A program made the translations under genes and the position numbers. From Didymodactylos carnosus (lineage: Eukaryota; Rotifera; Eurotatoria; Philodinida; Philodinidae): a stretch of 29,359 bases of DNA. Numbering within the stretch: the stretch's first letter is position 1; every line of letters starts with the position of its first letter. The stretch is taken from assembly GCA_905250885.1 (NCBI GenBank), contig CAJNOQ010001687.1, forward strand, positions 1-29,359. Direction: 5' to 3'. Shown here in pieces: positions 1-8,800 of this stretch. The notes beneath the pieces are model-generated. The model did no database searches, was not told where the DNA came from, and saw nothing but the letters and a program-made list of their open reading frames with translations.

Positions 1-258
1 AGCATCAGCTTCCATCAGCATTACTTTACTTGTGTAATAAGCAAACTTGTCATTTAATGCTGCTAGTTGTTGTTTATCCTCTTGACGTCCCATATATCCT
101 TCATTCTGTGACATCCAAAGTGCGTCACAATTCATTGAGAATATTCCTTCATTAGATCCAGTTGCCATGTGACAAAAGCCATCCAAGGACGTTGGTCGTT
201 TAAGTGTAGTTCGTAAGGTTGATCTGAAACTCACCGACGCATATCCATCATCGGTCAT
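1..258 (-). CDS. Intermediate filament protein, N-terminal part (runs off the left edge)
   Basis: The reading frame from the ATG at 258 down to base 1 is open for 86 codons without a stop. Residues 1-60 form a Ser/Thr/Arg-containing head. Residues 61-83 carry the start of rod coil 1A, with the core LAALNDKFAYYTSKVMLME (65-83). This matches the intermediate-filament helix-initiation signature (Leu-Asn-Asp-Arg/Lys-Phe-Ala-x-Tyr-x-x-Lys-Val-x-x-Leu/Met-Glu) in order and spacing. Such proteins assemble as coiled-coil dimers into cytoplasmic or nuclear-lamina filaments. The fragment is too short to tell a cytoplasmic IF from a lamin; the short, non-lamin-like head slightly favours cytoplasmic. The start is supported by a TATA box about 70 bp upstream. 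The rest of the rod and the tail lie outside the window. Confidence 0.8.
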   Translation of the reverse strand, partial: MTDDGYASVSFRSTLRTTLKRPTSLDGFCHMATGSNEGIFSMNCDALWMSQNEGYMGRQEDKQQLAALNDKFAYYTSKVMLMEADA

Positions 259-328
259 TTTTCAATGTATTGATGAAACTCTTTGGTGGTAACAATAGAT
301 TTGAGAAGACAAAAAAAGAAAACAAAGC

Positions 329-336
329 TATTTATA
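329..336 (-). promoter_or_regulatory. TATA box of the intermediate filament gene
   Basis: Read on the minus strand this is TATAAATA. It lies 71 bp upstream of the ATG at 256-258, so transcription would begin near 300-305 and leave a 5' UTR of about 45 nt. Consensus and spacing fit a core promoter; this is inference from sequence only. Confidence 0.5.
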
Positions 337-339
337 AAG

Positions 340-1500
340 AAGACAGGTGTGTTGTAACCAGATTTTGATATCTCGATGTTGTCAACTATCTATAGACACA
401 ATACTTGCTAAATTTGTGTCCACACAAAGTATAAGCAGAGGATAAGAGAAGAGTTTGAAAAGGTAAATTGAGAACAACGTGTCAACAGAATATCACCAAG
501 AAAGATAACAATTCAATGTTCCTCTGTGTATACGAAAGAGAGTGGGAAATAAAATACAAATAATGATGGTGCATGTTTATCCCACCAGTATTCTCTTGTG
601 TCATCCAATGTCGTTTAAGAGAAAAACAACATATAACCTTTCTATTTTTAAAATCTACTTCACTTGTAAACTAGCGATGTGCATGAGCAGAATTTTCACG
701 TCCTTATCTAACGTTCAGAATCGTTCAGCCTTTAGCAAGTTGCATTATTACCAGACCTTTCAGTTACAAAGCGGAAAGTCGATCTTTAGTCAATAAACTA
801 GGCTTGCCCGATCGTGAAGTCAGGCGCCATTACTTTCGACCTATATCGGTTTATAAAGACTATAACAATTTAACAATTGACTCTTCTCGATTCTCAGGAT
901 TATCTTACTAAATTAACTTCTAGATCTTCTCGATCATTGGTCAGTATGCCCTTCACTTCTTTCGAAACTGTTCAGACATCATTCTTTTGGAGGACTGCGA
1001 AGGACCGGAATGCTAAAGATCTTGAAAAGCTTGTTTCGATCAATTCTCTCAAAAACTTAAAAGGACTTTTTCACATTGTCCTGTCATACATTCTGCTATA
1101 GCTTTCATCATATCAAGCACTATAGTATATATTCATTATGAAGGATATCGTGTGATGATTAATTATCTCATAGGAAGAACGACAGAGTTTTCTAAAAAAT
1201 ATACTCACTTTGTGAACTAATTATAGCATAACTAAAACAAATATCCGAAAACTCACTTCAGATGTGTCATCTACAGGTCATCTACTTTCGAGTCATCTTT
1301 TTCCCAAATGTATAACTCATATGTTCTGCAAATAATTAAAACTGTCAAAATGTTAATCGATTTGTTTACAAAAGATGATTCAAGAGTTTTACCAGTAAAT
1401 CTACTCAAAAGTAAAGAAAATTGAAAAAATGCAACAAAGACCGAAAGAGATATTTTTTCTAGAAATAATAAACAAAAGAGTAACCCAGGTCAAAACATCA
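340..1500. other. Intergenic DNA, no intact gene seen
   Basis: I find no recognisable gene here. A plus-strand frame at roughly 877-1101 (about 74 codons) reads somewhat like protein, but it has no good ATG and resembles no family I know. It may be a relic of the same kind as the fragments at 1959-2162 and 2811-3157. Confidence 0.4.
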
Positions 1501-1506
1501 ACTCAG

Positions 1507-1712
1507 GATCTTACACAATCTTATAAAATCTTACGAAAAATCATAGAAATGGATTCATCTTACTAAATCTTATAAAAATCATACAAGAATCTTACGAAAT
1601 CTGATGAAATCTTACTATAAGATCTTACATCGAGAATCAGTTTCTATGTTTCTTACAGAATCTGATACAATACAAATCGAAATCGTACAAGAATCTTATA
1701 AGATCTTACAGC
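1507..1712. repeat. Degenerate TCTTA-rich tandem repeat
   Basis: About a dozen imperfect copies of a short unit close to (A)ATCTTAYRA occur in roughly 200 bp, for example at 1508, 1518, 1528, 1590, 1608, 1621, 1692 and 1703. Spacing varies around 10-13 bp and copies are mutated (ATCTGATA, ATCATAC, ATCGTAC). It looks like an old, decayed minisatellite. It is not a CRISPR array (no conserved spacers) and not the known rotifer telomere repeat. Confidence 0.5.
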
Positions 1713-1958
1713 AAGATTCTTTAACCTGGAAATCCATTTTTCCACAATCTAATCATTTCACATAGATTATATTCATGATGAAGTGTCTGGAAAGTCGCTC
1801 TTTTGAATGAAGAGGATTATACCCACCAGATGGCTGATGCATTTCGAAAAGAAAGGCCAATACAGTTCAAACTACGTAATTAAGAAAAGCGTGCGTGACT
1901 GATATAGTATCAATTGCATTTTCTCAAGTAGTATCTTTATCGTGCTAAACATTTCCAA

Positions 1959-2162
1959 TTGATCTACTTTTCTTCTGAGGAGTATGCGAGTAAGGGTAAG
2001 ATAAAACGTTTATTTCCCAGTACAACTAACTCTGGTGATCTTAACCACATCTCATTCCACTATAATTTAATTGCTACGTATTTGAAAAATAAAACACCGA
2101 TTAAATGTGCAGGAAACCAAATTACGGTGAAACAAGATACTATGAATGTGATCAACACATGA
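1959..2162 (+). pseudogene. Possible coding relic, unrecognised
   Basis: A 67-codon open stretch has protein-like composition (Ser/Glu/Tyr-rich start, then KNKTPIKCAGNQITVKQD). No ATG, splice signals or partner exons are evident, and nothing recognisable lies upstream or downstream. I do not recognise the family. It may equally be a chance frame. Confidence 0.2.
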
Positions 2163-2810
2163 ATGAGACAAAAAACCTCATTGTTTGGAGAGAAAAAAGA
2201 CCCTGTTAAACGTGGTTTATGGTCATGAGGGTTAGTTGTACTTTTTATGCTGTTTTAGAAATCTACTATATTCTATTTAGTTTCAGAAATCGGTGTAGTA
2301 AAGCGCAGCCTGTGAGTGCATTTTGAGACTGTTAATAGATGAGCTACCCTAAAAATAATAATATAACTTTTTCTTGTGTAGTGAAAACGAAAAAAGTTCG
2401 ATCAAACTGTTACTGCTATGAGCGCCGACCGAGGAATAGATAGGCTAGTCACTAATATCTTTAAGTTCATAAAATAGTATCTCTAGTTTCATCTATTTGA
2501 GAATGACGCATGTAATGGTAAAGTAATAATCACGATATAGTATTTAAGCTTGACTATCTAACTCTTTCCAGCCGGCTGTTTCGAAAACACAGCAAAAAGT
2601 GCTGTAAATGGCAATATCAAGCTGGAAACGATTTATTTGAGTGATACATTATTATCTGATATCTATGTATATCGCATACGAAGATTGTAACGCTTCTAAT
2701 CTAACTCTCAGTCCTAGTACAGGTCGATACATTACTATAGCTTAGCTTGACCATTATCTATATCAAATTCGAGTTCTAAGAAGTGTCGATGGAGATGCTC
2801 AGGTCAGTGA

Positions 2811-3157
2811 AACGATTTTTTAGTTCACAAGGCTCCTCAAATGTATGAAAGTATTGGCGCTATTGCAGATGCAACAACATTGATGAAACATCCAGAATTT
2901 TTAAAAAGTTTAGCAGACACGATTAAGACAGAGTGGAAAGATTTCTTAAAAGGAATCTGTTGAACTGCATTAGTGCTTCGAATAATGACTCGTGTCTTAT
3001 TCGAAGTTAATCTGACAACTTGCACACGATAGAATTTCATTGTCTTGCATCTTCGAAGGTACTAGCGATCATGGTATCGGTAACCGTGAAAGACGTTCTA
3101 GAGATTGAAAATTCCCAAAAACTAGTGTTGCCAATGAAACTTTTTGGAAACCTGTAA
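2811..3157 (+). pseudogene. Decayed protein-coding fragment, unrecognised
   Basis: Two consecutive protein-like stretches in different frames are separated by stops. 2811-2963 is 50 codons ending in TGA; it contains MYESIGAIADATTLMKHPEF and, further on, a Trp/Lys-rich helix-like segment. 3011-3157 is 48 codons ending in TAA and contains VLAIMVSVTVKDVLEIENSQ. No start codon or convincing GT-AG intron joins them: the GT at 2803 and the AG at 2822 are too close together. This fits a gene broken by frameshifts and stops. The family is unknown to me. Confidence 0.3.
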
Positions 3158-3169
3158 ACATACTCCTTC

Positions 3170-3750
3170 TTTCCTCCCGAGTATGATGTGCATGTGCTTC
3201 CTTTTGCTTGGTTGCCATCAGTTTTTCTCTAAGAACTAGTACAGATACGGTGTGCGAGAAAACACATTGATCCGGAAACAACAAATTTAGACAAAACGGG
3301 GTAAAAGAATGAGTCATAAATATGTAATGTATATAGAAGTAACGAAAGATTCGTAAATGAAGAAGTTTATGCTTCAGAATGCATCCGCTGAAATGGGTAT
3401 GAAAGTACACGTATAAAGGATGGAACAACGATAGAAAAGTTTTAAAAGCAAAATGGCTTTTTATTGTACGACAAAAATACCTGTTGCATAGATATGGCTG
3501 GAATAAACTATGATTTGAATAAAATTTTCAATCACTGAGATGGAAATAGTTTATTTCCAGTAGTAAGATGAACAAATACTATGACAACGCGTTTTTGGGC
3601 TCTCTCTCTACCAGTGCAGTAAGCTCTTTGACTCTTACTTTTTTTCGCGACTGATTGTCAGCAGTGATATCAAGAGTGAAAAAGTCTTTTTTAGTGCTGG
3701 AACAGATACTGGTGCTGCATATTCTACCACGGTTCACAATAACCCATATT
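3170..3750. other. Intergenic DNA, nothing identified
   Basis: No reading frame with recognisable content appears on either strand, and no RNA gene structure is seen before the palindrome at 3758. A minus-strand open frame at 3069-3428 has no family resemblance. Confidence 0.4.
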
Positions 3751-3757
3751 ACACTGT

Positions 3758-3856
3758 AATGTTGAGATAATTAAACAGACAATTTTAAACATTTTCTGCG
3801 AGCTTCGAAAGCTCGCAGAAGACGTTTAAAACTGTCTGTTTAGTTATCTCAATATT
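3758..3856. repeat. Near-perfect 99-bp palindrome (foldback hairpin)
   Basis: Arms 3758-3805 and 3809-3856 are reverse complements over 48 positions with five differences, around a 3-base CGA loop at 3806-3808. The central 11 bp per arm (TCTGCGAGCTT) are perfect. All five differences are transitions; on the plus strand three become G:U pairs and two become A:C mismatches. This is either a foldback MITE-like element without clear target duplications, or a transcribed hairpin. No coding content. Confidence 0.75.
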
Positions 3857-4094
3857 AAAGTTTTTTAAGAAACATTATTATACAAAAATAATTATGTTAC
3901 CTTGTAGAATTTTCGTTTGTAAGTTCGTTGATTTTCTCGAAATTCTTTTTCGTCTAGAGAAATGGTTTTTTTAATTAAAAATAAGCAGAATTTTTACTTT
4001 TCTGTGATTATATAATATTTTTGGATTTATAATAAACCAGACTCTCATCCTCATCCTCAAAATATTTTTGGAGACGGCGCAATTTATAAAGAAG

Positions 4095-4291
4095 CAGGGC
4101 CGTAGCCAGTCGGTAGGCAAACAGGGCACGTGCCCACTCCTTGAGATTTCACTTCAATGTATAATATATACTAAATTTATACACTGTATATCTGATTAAT
4201 AATATTCGAAGACTGAAATTTTTTCTGTGTTTGCCTGCAAGCGGCGTTGTAGTCTTGCCCACCCCTTACCGAATTTCCGGTTACGGCCCTG
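4095..4291. mobile_element. Non-autonomous hAT-type MITE, 197 bp, with 8-bp TSD
   Basis: The element starts CAGGGCCGTAGCC and ends GGTTACGGCCCTG, giving a 13-bp terminal inverted repeat with one mismatch; TCGGTA is then shared further in. It is flanked by identical 8-bp direct repeats TAAAGAAG at 4087-4094 and 4292-4299, the target duplication. An 8-bp TSD and a CAGGG-type end are hallmarks of the hAT superfamily. There is no transposase, so it would move only in trans. Inside is a perfect 12-bp palindrome GGGCACGTGCCC (4124-4135). It sits about 125 bp upstream of the SmF start codon. The intact TSD argues for a fairly recent insertion. Confidence 0.88.
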
Positions 4292-4302
4292 TAAAGAAGG
4301 CC

Positions 4303-4321
4303 TTTATGGGGGGGGAGGGGG
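4303..4321. repeat. G-rich tract upstream of SmF
   Basis: A run of eight G, one A and five G lies just after the MITE and about 100 bp before the SmF start codon. It is strikingly G-rich against the AT-rich surroundings. It has too few separate G-runs for a classical quadruplex by itself. Confidence 0.4.
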
Positions 4322-4360
4322 AGAACTACTTTTCAGCTTACTAGTAGATTTTACTTGGTA

Positions 4361-4374
4361 GTCGTTTATTTTAG
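4361..4374 (+). promoter_or_regulatory. Splice-acceptor-like site before the SmF start codon
   Basis: A pyrimidine-rich stretch ends in TTTTAG 43 nt upstream of the ATG at 4418. A very similar site precedes the Rbfox ATG. It could be the acceptor of a 5' UTR intron or a spliced-leader trans-splice acceptor (trans-splicing is known in rotifers). No transcript evidence is available. Confidence 0.3.
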
Positions 4375-4417
4375 ATCTCTTTCGTGATTATATATATATC
4401 TTTTACAACAATCAGAA

Positions 4418-5139
4418 ATGACAACAACCGGTGTGTCTCAAATGAAAACTCCATTGAATCCACGTCCATATATTAATGAATTAGTTGGAAAGAAAATATT
4501 AGTTCGTCTTAAATGGGGAATGGAATACAGGTATGTCACATAATACTTATTTTTTGTGTTCTTTTTTATGCACTGAAACTCCTGTCTGCGAACATTTGCT
4601 AATCTAGAAAACATTATCATATTAATCAAAATAAATTTGACAATCAACGAGAAAAATCATCAAAAAAATCATAGTTCCCATTGCAATAATCCCCAGAAGA
4701 AAAATTTCAAAACAACTTGCTTATTAACGTATTAAGTTTAACATTTAATTCTAGTCAAAAAGTTTTCTCCATATTAATGGAACTTCACTGTAGAAAAGGA
4801 TTTATTTACTTTAGAAGAGCGTATTTTATTAAGATAATGACCGAAAATACTTCCAAAATGTTGCGTTATTGTAGCATGAAGGATAATTAAATCAGTCATT
4901 TTGTAGAATTTGGTTTCTTTACAATTATTGTTTGCATATTTAATCGTTTTACTTATTATTTCAGAGGTGTATTAGTTAGTGTTGATCAATATATGAATGT
5001 TCAATTAGGTAATGCTGTCGAGTATATTGATGATCAAAATAAAGGACCATTAGGTGAAATAATGATTCGTTGTAATAATATTTTATATATACATGGAATG
5101 GACGAGGATGAAGAAGACGATAATAATGATATGCAATGA
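4418..5139 (+). CDS. SNRPF: Small nuclear ribonucleoprotein F (SmF), two exons
   Basis: Exons 4418-4530 and 4965-5139 are joined across a 434-bp GT-AG intron (GTATGT donor, TTTCAG acceptor) and encode 95 residues; human SmF has 86. SmF is one subunit of the seven-membered Sm ring that binds the U-rich Sm site of U1, U2, U4 and U5 snRNA in the spliceosome core. Sm1 contains LKWGMEYRG (31-39) and the loop VDQYMN (44-49); Sm2 is [11 protein letters not shown] (70-80). The RNA-contacting residues expected for SmF (Tyr47, Asn49, Arg73, Asn75) are present. The C-terminus is an acidic Asp/Glu tail (83-91), also typical. The first ATG is used; it gives a slightly longer N-terminus than in vertebrates. 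It is followed in the same direction by Rbfox, 725 bp away. Confidence 0.96.
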
Positions 5140-5247
5140 AAACATAATGTTCTTGAAAACAAAAATTGTTTATTATTGTTGTACTCTGTGTTGTTTTTAT
5201 TGTTGTTTGTTTGTTTTTCTTTTGTAATGTAAAACTAGGCAAGAAAT

Positions 5248-5253
5248 AATAAA
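5248..5253 (+). promoter_or_regulatory. Poly(A) signal of SmF
   Basis: AATAAA lies 109 nt after the SmF stop codon in T-rich DNA, giving a plausible short 3' UTR. Confidence 0.6.
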
Positions 5254-5259
5254 ATGAAA

Positions 5260-5864
5260 AAACTTCATCTTATGTTTTTCTATAATGATTTGAAAATTAT
5301 AAGTTGTATTTCGTACTATCTTCCTGGTTTTCGTAACTAATGTTGAATACTCAAAAGTTATAGAAGATTGTTAATAAGATCTTGTGCTAAAACGTAGCTT
5401 ACATGTTTTCGACGTAAGTTCAGAAATCCACTTTCAGTTATAACTGAAGTCCAAGAGTTTTATCCGTTTGTTTAAATATTTGTTCGAAAATTTCTTTAAA
5501 AAAAAATGTTTTTCCTACAGATCAACGTTGTGTAAGTTTTGTAACTCTCTAAATCGGATAGTAGTAGGAACAGTCACGATTGTTTTGCATTAGATAAAAA
5601 AATGATATAGTTTCTAATCAAAGATCCGACGTTACGTTTCTAGTGGAAAGCTGTAACCAACTATTTAAGTATTTGTATAGCTGTTTTTTGTTCCATTGTC
5701 TTTTTGTTTAAGAATAAGATTAGTTTATTTCGACAAAGGAGAAACCGTACAATTCTTTTTTTTTTAATAGATTGTCAAACCTTATTGTTGAGTTTCTTCT
5801 GTTTTTACTTTGTAGGTAAATCTATATACATATATATAATACCTATTTTCTGTTTGATCTGATA
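5260..5864. other. Intergenic region and 5' leader of Rbfox
   Basis: This AT-rich segment between SmF and Rbfox should hold the Rbfox promoter, but no clear TATA box stands out. Acceptor-like sites end at 5520 (TTTTCCTACAG) and at 5815 (TTTTTACTTTGTAG); the second is 49 nt before the ATG. They may mark 5' UTR introns or trans-splicing. Confidence 0.4.
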
Positions 5865-8800
5865 ATGTTATTACAAAATAATCCACCAGCAACTACGTGT
5901 CCAACGATGCATCCAACATTTTTACAACAATCCACACTACCTTCGCAATATTTAACTACTAACAATTCACAACAACAACAGCCAAATTCAGTCTATCCAT
6001 CACGTCCACCAATTTATAATGGACCGTCACTCATTTCTCCATCATCTCTACAGTGGTTACAAACAAATGGAGGAAGAATAATGCCAGATAGTCGCTTATT
6101 ACCAACAACAACAGCCACATCCTCGCATACATCATTGATGATTCAACAACAAGAACAAAATCAAACAATTCAATTCGATGAAAATCTATCGTATATAAAT
6201 AATAATTATATGAAAAAAGAACAAATATTTGTAAGTAATTCATTTCAGCTATTTTATTTTCATTTTAAAAAGGAATTCTATTATTCCAGGACAATAATTT
6301 CTTTTTTTAACAAAGGTATTGTATAAGTGTGAGTGAGTGTGAAGAAGAAAGCTGGTCAGCTTTAATCTGATTAACATCGCTAAATATCAAGCATCTTTTG
6401 AGGATCTCTATCTAAACTAAACTAATAGTTAATCTTTGATTAATATCCCTTTTCTATAGGATTCGTTTTTAATCGATGCTTTATTCATTTGACAATAGCT
6501 ATAAAGCAAAATAAAACTTTGATTAACTGTCAGATATTTTTAGAAAATAACACATCTGTTTTTGCTGCTAAGCCAAGCTTGCTGTGAAATGATTCATTTG
6601 CAAAAATGTTAAACTTAATTGCAAAAAACATTTCATTTAATCTTTTTTCTCTTGCTAAAAAGTTGCTTTCTAACAAAAAGAAAAAAAATTATCTTAAAAT
6701 AATTAGTATGTGCTAAGTTATACATCTTACTTATAGGGCTCTTCTTTTTCTATAAAACGAATTATGTTGCAAATTATTATAATTGGTAAGATAAATGAAA
6801 GCACGATTATGTAACGATTTCTGTCACATTCGTAAATATCATTGCACGTGCACATCCCGCACCTGTATTGTTGTCATTGTTGTATAAGGAACACATTTTT
6901 GATTGTTATTTTCATCGTCTCACATGCTTATTGTTCAACGTAGTGTTATTTTAGCATGTGCTTTATTTTGCAACTTGTGTTGGTGTTGGCAAATGCGCTC
7001 AATTGAATTATTTTTATTAAATATCAGAGAAAGAGAAAGATAAAGACAACAGCATGTTTAAATTTAAAAATCTGAATTATTTTTAGAATAAAATACACTT
7101 TCTCTGTTGTGTATCTCTCGTGACATGTGCATGAGGCATGATGTAGCATGAATATTTCGTAGTGTATTTACTTTTTGTGCACTATATCTGTAAGCATGTC
7201 CCTCTCTTTTTAATTTTAATTTTTTTTGTTAAAAATACAATTTCTCCCTTGTACTGATTCAACGGAACGATTAAATTTACAAATGTTTTGATTATGATGT
7301 CTAATAATGAACTTATGAATCTGATTAATGTTTTTAAAACCTTTAAACGTAACAGTTCAATCAATTTAAGCTTATCTAATCATTTTATTTGTTACTTTCT
7401 GTACGAGAAAAATTTGATGATACTAGTTCAAAAAAGTGATTTCAAGTTTGATCTTATTCTATCGATAAATTATAGAGAATATTCCCCGTTTCATTCATTA
7501 TTTTATCAAATGTTATCATGTTTAATTTCATTTTATCAAATACTGTTTAGTTGAGTAATGAAGTTTTCTTTTATAATATAAATAATAGCTGTGTTAGTTT
7601 TCACTATTAACGTAATAGTTGATTCATTCTTTTTTTCTACAATTAATACTATAATTTTATGCCAGTAAATAAAGATCGGAAACTAAATATATGTTCTAAC
7701 TAATTTTTTTTAAGTTATATAGATGATGTTTTTTTGAATTACCAATTTTTTGTCTTTTTTACTAAATGTTTGTTTCCATTATGCTCACGTTTTCTTTTTT
7801 TTTTTGTTTCCAAAGAACAAATAGAGTGTAAGCTATTTAAAATGAACGATTATTTTATCATTGTTTTCTCAAAGAGAAAAAAAAAAAGAAGCGCAAGATT
7901 ATTTCCGGTTTTTTTCCTTCATAGATATGACAAGGATGAGAAGAAAGAAATAGATGGTGATAGAGGATGACAAAAACTGAAATAAGAATTTTCTTCTTTT
8001 TTTTTTTGGTTTTTTTTGCAATGACGTTGTAGATAATAATTAATAAGTGCCGGTGAAATTTAATATTTAAATATTGTTAATTCTCATCACTGTTCGTCAG
8101 TTTTATATAAAATATAATTTTCTTTTCATCCATTTATAATGATGAATGAGTATTAGTGATTTATATCAAATTGATAGAAAATTCTACTAAAGATTTATTT
8201 TATTCAATCTCAATGCAAAAAGATGTTTTAGTATTAGTACTAAATTACGTAATACTTAGATATTTGCAAGACGATCCCGATCCTACGGGACTTTTTACAA
8301 GATGGAGATCAGATTTTTTTGAAAATAGTCTTGTATGAGGTATAAAAGTTTTTTAGTATCTATAGCTTCTCGAGATAGAACTCACACAAAAATCTAAAAA
8401 TCTTCCATTAATAATTTCATCACAATTGTGCTATTTTTCAGGTTAGTCTGAATCATTATCGTACTGATATACTTTGTTCAAAGTTCACATGTTTTTAAAA
8501 ACAGATTAAACTACAAGTCTGAGGAAATGGGACCAGGAATAAAACTTTTTTTCTTCATAGGATTGGAATAAAAAAAAAACGTTTGATTCCACAGATCTCT
8601 AGTAACACTAACTGTTTGAATGTTAAGACTATAATTTATAGTTTTCCAAGACACTTTTTTTGCTTCTTATTATGATGTTCATTTAAACAAACATGAAAAA
8701 AATTATTTAAAATCAATTCAATAAATTATGTTAGATTTTATATAATGAGGTTTGTTATAGTTTGCGTGATAGAATAATTATATCCATGGAAAAAAGAAAG

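Noticed and set aside
1507-1712. Possible CRISPR-like array
   Set aside because: Units are degenerate and adjoining, with no constant repeat plus unique spacers, and the genome is eukaryotic.
4976-5242. Minus-strand 88-codon frame
   Set aside because: Antisense to SmF exon 2, whose plus-strand product is clearly conserved.
6031-6243. Minus-strand frame opposite Rbfox exon 1
   Set aside because: Shadow of the low-complexity Gln/Asn/Thr coding exon.
7288-7554. 88-codon frame in intron 1
   Set aside because: AT-driven composition, no family resemblance, no splice sites or conserved motif.
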